Source: Acanthaster planci (taxonomy: Eukaryota; Echinodermata; Asteroidea; Valvatida; Acanthasteridae). Taken from it: a stretch of 51,618 bases of DNA. A program made the translations under genes and the position numbers. Where the stretch lies: assembly GCF_001949145.1 (NCBI RefSeq), contig NW_019091555.1:160164-211781 (forward strand), in the 5' to 3' direction. The notes beneath the pieces are model-generated. The model made no database searches, was not told the DNA's origin, and saw nothing but the letters and a program-made list of their open reading frames with translations. This document shows, one piece after another, positions 1 through 8,921 of the stretch; position 1 is the stretch's first letter; each line of letters begins with the position of its first letter.

Positions 1-1627
1 AAATGAAGGGAATGATAGGGAGGGGTGGAGTAGGAAATGGATAGGATGATGGAGAGGGGGTGATTTGAACATGGATAGGATGATGGGGGTTGGATACAAA
101 GTGCAGAACTGTACATGTACCGGGTACTTAAGAGGAATTTTAATTATTCACCATCCATCAAGCTTGCAAATGCACTGCTTATATAATCATCCAGGTCTAG
201 TCTGACTGTACTGGACCCACATTCTAAAGACATGCCTCTCTCTTGTAAATGTAAAGAACTGTGAAGCCTTTGTACCTGTATCTCCCTTGGTGGTGGTCTT
301 TGTTGATTTACTTAAAATGACAGGTGCCTTTCAACACACAGTCTGCACACAGCACTAACTAGGTTTTTTTCTGCTAGGGTACAATGAATTGTATTGCTAA
401 GGTCGATAGAATAGCTTGTACATCTGTATTGCAGTGGTATGTCAACCAATCGTATAAAAAAGTTTGATGAAGCTTTGTTGGTATTTACTTGTCGATTTAG
501 TAACCATATTTATATAACTTGGATGTCTCTTTCCTGTTGTTACAAGAAAGAAATTCCAATTCATAACAAGCAGCGAGCCATGGCAGCTTTGCCGTTCTAG
601 TTTATGGGTGACTTGGCAAAGCAAAGGTCTGAATTCCTTCCTGGCTGATACGAGGACGCCATGTCAGCCAGGTGGAGCAGGCTTAACCTTGTTGAGTCTT
701 AAGTGAACGTGTCATTGTTCCCAGAGGTCTGGTCCTCTTCAGAAATGTCCATTGGGAGCACACTCCTTGCAGAAATAAGCACAAAACACATCATGTTCTC
801 TCAGTCTGAACTGGTTGTCATCAATTTAGCTCATGTCACCATAAGCCCTGCATTCACTGTTTCCTGTAGGAATTACACGTGTTCCGTAATAGAATAGGGG
901 GATTTCCTCGAACGGTGCTGTCTTGAGTTTTCTAAATGTATGTGGAGTAATGCAGAAAGTGTGTGGTTTGTCAGCGCATCTGCCTTACAGAGGCCTCAAT
1001 TTTACATCTTCACGACAGGAAAGGGCGAAAGACGAGATTTACACAAAAAAGTGAACATTCAGGTGAAATACTTTCAACCGAGAAAAGATTTTGTCAATGA
1101 TTACCCAGCATGCCCCTTCATATGCAAATTACATCAAGTGCTGGCATAGTACATGTACATTGCTCTTTGGGATTAACTTTTGAGGTCAAATGGTAGGTGA
1201 ACTGTGCTTTGACCTCACATTTTTTTTGCAGTAAGTCCTACCTTGTGTGTTTCCTAGCATTCACCTGATTTGCATGTAGGTCACTTTCAGTTCCAGAGAA
1301 AATCAGTGTACAGACAACATGACATAAGATTTGTTTGTTTTGCTTTTTGTGTTCTTTTTACGTACATGTAGGATAATCAAATTTAATGTTCAGTTGAGAT
1401 GAGTGGATCAGGAACAGCAAGTTTCAACTGCCTGTGCAGCAATTTGAAGGTCACATATGAAGTTTTCAGTGGGAACGCGAGCCTGAATCACAGCTTTGGT
1501 GGATTAGTTTGAATTTAGGGAGTTAGAAGGTTTAGGAGTTAGAAGGTCACAGAGAAAAAAATCTTGTAGTTCTCAGGTTTGAGAAATGTGGCTTCTCCTT
1601 TTTATGTACCCCACAAATGCAGTATGA

Positions 1628-1644
1628 ATATATATATATATATA
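1628..1644. repeat. (AT)n short microsatellite
   Basis: Alternating AT run of about 17 bases. Confidence 0.8.
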
Positions 1645-2098
1645 AAATTTCTCTTTTACAGACATTTTCCTATTTGTGTTGATGAAAGGCAGATCAGTTT
1701 CAGTAAGAATAAAAGGCCTCTTAGCCTAAGTTTCTTATTTTTATTTTTTTTGGTCATTTTTTGGTTATTTCCTGGATATTGTTTGCCGAGACTTTCTAAT
1801 GGCTTAAAAAGAGGGCAAAAGACAGTACTTACTCACGGAATTTCCTCCCACCGAACTTGATTTAAATTTATCTGACATTTCATGACATGTGACCCACAAA
1901 GTAAATTGATTTCTAGGTGGAGAGCAGTTGGCGGATAAGGCATTGAAGGGTGTGACACTACGGCAGCGGTTACATAGACGAGGGCGTGGCGGATAAACCG
2001 GGTCTCTTGTGGCCGTGACTTCAGTTCTTGCCATCGCTGCCTGTAGCCGTAGCCTTAGACAATTGTTTGCACTATGGCATTGGCTGTTCGGATTGGAT

Positions 2099-2146
2099 GG
2101 TCACACCACGGACGTACATGAAAAAAAAACGTCCGTGGGTCACACT
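2099..2146. repeat. Short hairpin-forming inverted repeat
   Basis: GTCACACCACGGACGT (2100-2115) is inverted as ACGTCCGTGGGTCACAC (2129-2145) around an A-rich loop, with two mismatches. It could be a cruciform or a MITE remnant. Confidence 0.45.
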
Positions 2147-2822
2147 GCCTGGCGGATGCATCTAATTCTTATAGACTTGCGTGTTCCTCCCAGTTGCAGC
2201 CTCAGTGGTTTTGTCGACTGAAGTCTGCCTCTGTAATGAATGGCGCCCTCTATACGCCATCGGACACTCAAAACCTGATTTTTTCCCCCTGGAACGTGAG
2301 GGAGCCAGCATGTTATATCAGTCAGGGGAAATCAGAGAAACCAACACAACGACCTTTCGCAGGAAAGTCGAACGCGAGTGTCAGTGGCCTGTCGCTGGCC
2401 TACTTTCTCCAGAATTAACAGCTATTCCATTCTTCCGCGGTATGTCGATCGACCTGAGAAAGCGATACGGTCGAGGCGAACTCGTGGGGCTAGGGTCACG
2501 GTCAAGCCCTGGGTGCACGGTGTAAACATGTACGTGAACCCGCTGTACACTTCCCTTGTGTATTTATTTTTCTCCAGTTCCTCAGCTTGTGTGTTTTTTA
2601 ATGTGCTGGTGAGGAAGAAGTAGGCCAAATTTTGAAGAGTGGGTTTTTGGGTTAGCGGGTTTGGGGTTAGCTTGCTTGCTGTTGTGCGTTGGGCATGGGG
2701 GCTTCTACTGCTTTCCATGATCACCAACCAAGCTGAGTGCCAAGAGTGTCACAGTTGTGAGTCAGTCTTCAAATTGTACCGGTCAGTAAGTTTGTTTTTT
2801 TTTTAATTTTGGGTTGAATTAC

Positions 2823-2944
2823 CAGTTGCTCTAGCTCTACTGAGTGGAGTGTTAGTATTCCTCTTTTTCATAGTACGACCGATCTCGTCCAAAATTCGAA
2901 AAAGAGGAATACTAACGCTACACTCAGTGGAGCTACAGTTGCTC
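2823..2944. mobile_element. 104-bp foldback MITE with 9-bp target-site duplication
   Basis: The arms 2832-2869 and 2898-2935 are inverted copies of each other over 38 bases with 3 mismatches, separated by a 28-base loop. Immediately outside them is the perfect direct repeat CAGTTGCTC at 2823-2831 and 2936-2944. Arms plus flanking duplication are the hallmarks of a non-autonomous DNA transposon. A 9-bp duplication suggests a Mutator-like or similar source transposase; the family is inferred. It encodes nothing. Confidence 0.85.
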
Positions 2945-5900
2945 ATGAGTCTGTTAGTAATTTCCGATTTTGCTTTATGAAGACTGCTGAAGAACTGATC
3001 TTTATGTATGTTTTTCCTATTGATGTTTTGTGTTCCCTACTCATTGAGTCGCAGAATGCCGTTCATCAGTCACAACATTTTGTGACGGAAATACGTCACA
3101 GTTACCGACGCGCAAAGCATTGTGGGCTATTGTTCTAAACCACAAATACTTCAATGTGCTTTGTCATGCTCACGTGGAAGTGTTGACCCGTATTGTTCAA
3201 CTCGACAAAGAGCGCATCGTGCATTAACTGCTCTCCCCAGCGCCCTAGTGAGCTGTAAGGGCTGCGGGGGACGACCCGGGAGTGAAGGTTTAATCATCAA
3301 CTCAAGGCATGTTGACTTGAACTTGACACAAGCAACCCATGAAGCTATGACGCATGGTCACGTGTCAGTTTGGCGGAAGGCCGTGCCATGCCTTTAAACG
3401 AATTGACCCATTGCACGAAATGTCAATAAGATGTCAATAAACTTTTTTAAAAATCCAGCAGTATCTGACTGTTTCGAAGACTGTCGATATGTTGATATTG
3501 TTGCAAAATGATGATAGATTTTCTTTGTTAAATTAACCGACTCTCTCCCATTCAGCGCCGTTACCAAGGACGTACGAACTGCGTACAGTTACGAAGGTGA
3601 AAATCCAAACAGTGTTCCTGTCCATACCTTGTGAGGCATGAACAAAATAGAATTATACGAGTGCTTCTCGTCAGTCCTTCAAAAATGGAAGCCGAAAATT
3701 GCCTTCATCTCTTAAAACATTTGGGTTACAAAGTCTATGTTTATATTATCTGCCCAAATCGTTGTAGGAACTATGGGCATAGGCCGACGAGACGGCAGTT
3801 CATGTTCAGGAATATCTCAGCGTTTTTTTAGGTACATGTATATGGTTTTGGGAAATCGTTGACACATTTGGTGATCCAAGTTTAAGACTGTGACAGTTAT
3901 CAGAAAACGAGAAGAAACGCGAAATTTAGCCAGTCTGTGTAGTTGATTCCAAAATGGCCGCCACAGTATCATAGATCCGGCAACGCCCGCGCACCCAATT
4001 AAAAAGCCGACCGTCACGTATCAATATCATACTATCATCCGCAGGAGGAAACGGGGGTGAAAAAGATGCATTGTCCAGGCACGTGTTACGTGTGCCGTGG
4101 AACGTTTCATGGCAGTTCTCCTCTGTCAATGATTAAACTGGGAGAAAATACTGCCCGCCGATCCCGGCGGTGTCCCGAACTTGAACCGCCACGTACCGTC
4201 GCAATCGGCCTCGGTCGAGATACACGCCATGTCGTCTTCATCGTGTGTGGGTTCCTTCTTTGTGTGGCGGTTATCAGACCGCACATCACCATCGACAAAT
4301 ATCCAGCATGCCCGCGTAGTGGTCGTGGAGGGTTCACACAGGCAAAACTGTTTGTTTTGAGTTATTTATTAAACCTCAGGGTGTTACTTTTTTGAACTGT
4401 GTGCACTTGAACCGAGCTACGATTCATCCGCTGAAGTAAGAATAAAAGAAAAAACAACAAGCGAACTTCCAATTTTAAAATAGACGAAACTTGAAATCAT
4501 TCAAATAGCAGGCATGCGATGCGTGAAATCATTTTGGCAGGAAATTAGACGCATTTAGACTTGCTTAAGTGTCTTTTACATTATATCAGTACTGTATCAT
4601 ACTTGCAAAACAAAAATATTAAACCCTTTCGTAGCTCTCGGGACGGTTGAAATTCCATTAATGTAATTAAGTCATCAAGATCACGATATCGGTCTGTTCT
4701 TGTCACGACATTGCGTGCTGTTGACATGACAAAAGAACGTGGAGTTCACTTGCAGTACCAGCATGGTGGACTAGGACCGGTGTGCAGACTGTAGACGAGA
4801 AAAGCCTGTAAAGGGTGCAGACCACTAATTCAAGCGAGAATTTCTGGCCAGCTCATTAGCATTAAAAGTGCCCACCCACAGTATCTTTTGAAAAAGGAGA
4901 TTGTTTGCCCCCCCCAAATGGTGAGATTGTGTAAATCGTTGCCTGGATGAACTTCCTGGGTCTTTGAGCTTTCATATGAGAGCAGAATGGCTAAAAACTA
5001 CGGTTGAAAAATGATAGTAATTGCCCGAGAAAGTTGAGAGTTGCCACTTGAAAAATGGCTGCAATTGGACTTCGGAAATATCATTTTTCTGGGTAGATTT
5101 TGTTTTGTGGGAATAATTAAAAATGTAGTTGGTTAACCCACAAAAAATGAAAGATTGGGGACTAGACAATAATTTCATTTGTGTTTCAGAAATCTCAGGG
5201 ATGTTGGTGTGCATGTTATTGGGCCCTGAACAGTGCTGATTTTACACTGTTTTCAATGGGGCTTGAATTACTGGACTGTACCCATAGTATTTCCAAAACC
5301 GCAGCCCTTTGTGGCGTCCCCCTGGCGTTTCAGTAACTAAACAGGGTAAAGATGCAACAATCAGTGCATTGCAGTGTGAACATTTTGTCAAATGCCTGCA
5401 TAATCCAGTGTTAAAAACATAAAATTTAATAATAAATGGCTGTATGATCCAGGCCAGCTGTCGTGTAGTGTCGGTGTTAGCGTATTATCCCTCGCTGTAG
5501 TAAAATTGATATTTTATTTTTAATGTCACAAAAGCATTGTTTTTTTTCCTGCCTAGGGCGCCTGTATATTCGAGGAAATTGCAGTAGTGCATTCAATTTG
5601 TCAACGAGAGGAGCTTTTAGAGGCCAGTTTGTGTTTTTTTAAGAAGAAAGATAGAGAGACGGAAACTGCTTCTCTTTGGTCAGCTCTCTCCCGAAAGTTA
5701 CCCGAATTGAATCAGCATGTTAGGTATAATTTCAAACCAAACCCGCGTTGAAATTCTGTGGCTACGACGCACATTTCTATGGAAAGTATATTTCTGTTTC
5801 TACGGAAAGTAGTTGGTTTGGTTTACGAAGTGAGATTGACATCGAGGCCGTAGGCCACTGGGTCACGAGGCACGTGTTATCGGCAGCGACCTACACATCT

Positions 5901-6060
5901 CCCACACCTAACGAACTTTTGAGGATAAAATTGCAAGCTATGACGTGTGTACAAAACAATCAAATCGATAACAGTGCAAGGTCGAAAAGAGTCCAGATGC
6001 GCACATGCCTTTGTTGGGCGTCGTCGTGAACTTTTGTCTATGACAGGTCATACACCGAAC
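2945..6060. other. No gene seen; contains a small CpG-rich patch
   Basis: The stretch is mostly AT-rich. About 3950-4340 is richer in CpG, with AAAATGGCCGCC (a YY1-like word) near 3951 and a 112-codon ORF that matches nothing I know. A GGGTGCAGACCA word near 4815 recurs near 7035, suggesting a dispersed repeat. No exon can be supported. Confidence 0.5.
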
Positions 6061-6180
6061 AAAATGGCGGCGACACGGTCATGGTAATTACTAGCGATTA
6101 AGTCATTGGCGGGAAGAGGGTAATTCAATTTGAACGGTATATAGTGCGTTTCCGTCACACCTTTATTTTAGTCAGTCCAG
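6061..6180 (+). promoter_or_regulatory. Candidate core promoter with YY1, E2F, TATA and initiator-like motifs
   Basis: Four motifs are ordered on the plus strand within 120 bp. AAAATGGCGGC (6061-6071) matches the YY1 consensus, TTGGCGGGAA (6106-6115) matches E2F, TATATAG (6138-6144) matches a TATA box, and TCAGTCC (6172-6178) is initiator-like. The TATA-to-initiator distance is about 30-36 bases, close to expectation. The assignment rests on motif order only. The promoter could serve an upstream 5' exon of the receptor gene or an unrelated transcript. Confidence 0.35.
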
Positions 6181-6292
6181 ACTAGCTTCAGAAGAAGAAG
6201 TATGTTCGTTCGTGACGTTCCTTCGCTGTATCGAGCCCTTAACTCCATATCGCTGGGGATCATGATGATGACAATGAATAATAATTATTACA
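6172..6292 (+). other. Candidate first exon with a 30-codon open start
   Basis: Downstream of the promoter-like cluster, ATG 6202 opens MFVRDVPSLYRALNSISLGI and ten more codons, reaching a good donor TTACA|GTAAGTCA at 6292/6293 in phase 1. If unspliced, the frame stops soon after. I do not recognise the peptide. Phase 1 does not match the phase-0 entry at 20571, so it is not a direct in-frame leader for the receptor. It may be a 5' untranslated exon, a small upstream ORF, or chance. Confidence 0.22.
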
Positions 6293-6316
6293 GTAAGTCA
6301 CCTTAAGTGATAGCTT

Positions 6317-6412
6317 TGGAAGAGTCAAGACACTCCTTTTATCGACTCTGGAAGAGTCAAGACACTCCTTTTATCGACTCTGGAAGAGTCAAGACACTCC
6401 TTTCATCGACTC
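6317..6412 (+). repeat. Tandem repeat, 32 bp x 3
   Basis: Three consecutive copies of a 32-base unit beginning TGGAAGAGTCAAGACACTCC, starting at 6317, 6349 and 6381 and nearly identical. GACTC and GAGTC sit around each junction, so adjacent units can form small hairpins. The array starts 24 bases after the candidate donor at 6292. Confidence 0.9.
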
Positions 6413-6460
6413 ATGCTCAAAGATTGAAACCTGATATTTCTAAACGCTAAAATATAAAAT

Positions 6461-6772
6461 GGGTGCGTTCGATTAGCTTACATGTTTAAGTCAAACTTAC
6501 ACAAGAGCGTTCGTTTAGCCATCACGTGATCTTCGTGCCTGCCCTGGGTCAGACACCACTACCCTGGCTGGCGAGCGGGTCTCTGGAGGCTGCTCGAGCG
6601 TAATGACGTCACGGATGGACTGTTCGAGCATGGACATGATGGAAAGTGGCGGGTACTTGACCTTTTTCCCAGAATGCCTTGGCGAATACACTGCTGCGTT
6701 CGATTAGCCCCATATTTCGAGGCTTCCCTTGCGTGCATCACTAGTGTTCAGGGAAGCTAATAGAACGCACCC
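6461..6772. mobile_element. MITE with 20-bp terminal inverted repeats and internal copies of the terminus
   Basis: The left end GGGTGCGTTCGATTAGCTTA (6461-6480) matches the inverse of the right end (6753-6772) at 18 of 20 bases. Related words occur inside at 6505-6520 (GAGCGTTCGTTTAGCC) and 6694-6709 (CTGCGTTCGATTAGCC), suggesting nested or rearranged copies. No clear target-site duplication directly abuts the ends. The repeat ATTGAAACC does occur at 6423-6431 and 6773-6781. A GC-rich, CpG-containing core lies between. Confidence 0.65.
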
Positions 6773-7476
6773 ATTGAAACCAGATTTTGTCCACTTGTGT
6801 CGAAATTCCCACAAAAATGAAAAGAAAATTGAGACGGGGGGGGGGTCCAGCCATCGCGAACTTCAAAATGGAGTATCCGGAGGATAACGGAAACGCGTTC
6901 GGAAGATAACAAATATTTTCAGAAAAGAAGGATTTTCTCTTTGATTGGTCGAGAGACGTAGTGGCGGCTGTCAGAACCTCAAGGTTTATCAGGGAACCAG
7001 ACTTTTACATGTAGTTGTCTAGGGTTTCATAGGGGTGCAGACCAGTAAACAAGCTGCCATGGACAACAGTGATAAATATCCCGAATTTAAAAAATCAGGA
7101 AAAGTACAAGTTTCTCAGGTGTTCAAGACATTATCAAATTAAAGCTTACTTCCTCGATTTTTAATGGCTTAACCGATGACTTTTAAAGATATTTCCCTCC
7201 ATCACCCCCAAAACAGTCATGAGGTCCATCGCCATTTTGAAATTGATGCCTACACTCCATGGCAAAGTAGAGAAATTTGGAGGGCACCCTTTGGTCCTAT
7301 ACTTTCAGAAATACAAACTGGCAGTCCTGCTAGTAGATTCCATACTCCTCCTTTGCAAACCACCCAGTCCACAATAGCAGAGAGTTCGACAGCCTTTAAG
7401 TTTTAATCGTGATTTGGTCCGCGCAGGCGATTTTAGACCTACTGTATTTATTGGCCTGCAACTGTATAAAAAGAAG

Positions 7477-7610
7477 ATTTGTTTCACGCTGATCCAGATC
7501 GCGATCAGTGATCCGACGTTGGTTCGCAAACACCAGAATCCATCCAAGAGACAGCGCAAACCAGCCCTGGGATCACTGATCGAGATCCCGGCCAGATCCG
7601 CGCCAAACAA
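7477..7610. mobile_element. Imperfect palindrome, MITE-like
   Basis: GATCGCGATCAGTGATCC (7497-7514) and the inverse of 7570-7587 match at 17 of 18. Weaker inverted similarity extends outward (TTGTTT...CGC...GATC) and inward (GGTTCGC / GCGCAAACC). Arms are about 50 bases with a 20-base centre. No convincing target-site duplication was seen. Confidence 0.5.
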
Positions 7611-7665
7611 GCCCGAAATCTGATCTCAACCCGTAATCCCATGATCAGCACGCAGATGTCATTGT

Positions 7666-7834
7666 CATTGAAGCCACCGGTGGCCATCTTTGCCGGATAC
7701 AAAGGTAATACCGAGGTTTGATCACTATTGTTAACCAATTTCGTTTGTGTCATGCATCAATAGTTACAAAGACAAGCAAGCCACCATCACCATGTATTTG
7801 GCACAGTAATAAAATGCCCGCCGGTGGCTTTAAT
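7666..7834. repeat. Inverted repeat pair, possible MITE termini
   Basis: ATTGAAGCCACCGGTGGCCA on the left (from 7667) is matched in inverse by TGCCCGCCGGTGGCTTTAAT on the right (ending 7834). About 24 bases are similar at roughly 80 percent, spaced about 120 bases apart. The sequence between has no coding potential. Confidence 0.4.
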
Positions 7835-8857
7835 CAGTACATAGGAATTGGGAGTCCAGATTTTTTTTTTAAATGGCAACATTTTGTCCATATTGGAAGA
7901 ACCTAGACATTGAGCAGAATCGACCAGTGATCAATTATTTGGTCGTCGCCCACGACATTACAACAATATTCATGTACATGTACAATTGCGCGCGCCGGCT
8001 GTTGCGCGCGCGCCTATCACGGACTATCGCCCGCTGCACCCAATCCGTGACGTACAAGCGTATCTCCTGCATCGGAGTCAGTAATTCGTTCATTTTTAAC
8101 GAGGAGCTGACATGTTGTATTGTATCTTACGATTAAAGTGTCATTTAATATTTAATGAAACGAAAAGAGACCACTATTGAATATAGATTATATACCTCAG
8201 ACTGAAAGACTGCCATGGGCAACAGTGATATTACCATTACCAATTACCATTTTAATTCACAAATTCCATATCTCTTTTACAATATAGGCCTAAAAAATCT
8301 GCGAAAACGCAAGGGCTGACGTACAAAAAAAGTCAGTTAGGGCAAACTTCTGATTGATTCAATCCATGTGGGAAAGTCTCCACGCTGTTATTCACGGGGG
8401 CAATGCACAATTAATCATTTACCTTGACATTTCAATAATTGACAGTATCCATTGACAGTCTGTCTTTCAGTTGATGACAACGAAGGGGGGGAGGGAAGCC
8501 ACCAAAACCGCAATAGTTGTACCCCGAGGGGCCAACTCTCTGCCAGGCCGGGTTTGGCCATATGGCAGGCATTTCCACCGATGGGCGGGACGCGAAGCTC
8601 CGTCGTGGCATTGGCACTGACCTGTTCTGGCCTAGATTCCTGGCTTCCCCCTCTCCAATCATCGAGCCTGGACAGAATTTCCCTCCTCTGATATCTGACC
8701 CCTTGCCTGTACAGCCGCGGCCAAAATCCTCGCATGTGTCAGCAAGCCCAACGGAAATGCAGGACGGGCAAATTGGGAACTTTCTCAATTTTTCTTCATT
8801 TTTTTACCTGTTGAATAAAATATACATATTATGTGTGGGTGAGTTTGTTTCTGCATT

Positions 8858-8921
8858 CAATTGGGGACCCTTAACAATAGAGGACAGTAAGGTCCCCGAT
8901 TGCCAGAGGGTCCCCGATTGA
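8858..8921. repeat. Short inverted and direct GGTCCCCGATTG repeats
   Basis: CAATTGGGGACCCT at about 8858 is inverted as AGGGTCCCCGATTG at about 8907. GGTCCCCGATTG also occurs twice directly (near 8891 and 8909). A related GGTCCCCAGTTGC follows near 8986. It looks like a small foldback or decayed repeat. Confidence 0.35.

Larger units (their letters stand above)
1..2822. other. No gene seen; upstream flanking DNA
   Basis: The sequence is AT-rich with only short ORFs of no recognisable family. It contains a GA/GGAT-rich start (1-100), an (AT)n run, one inverted pair of AGGTCA half-sites (1181-1217) and the hairpin at 2100-2145. Confidence 0.6.

Noticed and set aside
4057-4395. 112-codon ORF in a CpG-rich patch
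   Set aside because: The patch is open on both strands with no similarity I recognise; more likely regulatory or random.
6317-6412. CRISPR-like array
   Set aside because: The copies are contiguous with no unique spacers and the DNA is metazoan; it is an ordinary tandem repeat.
8517-8921. 134-codon plus-strand open frame with overlapping minus-strand ORFs
   Set aside because: Three frames are open over the same GC-richer patch and none resembles a known protein.
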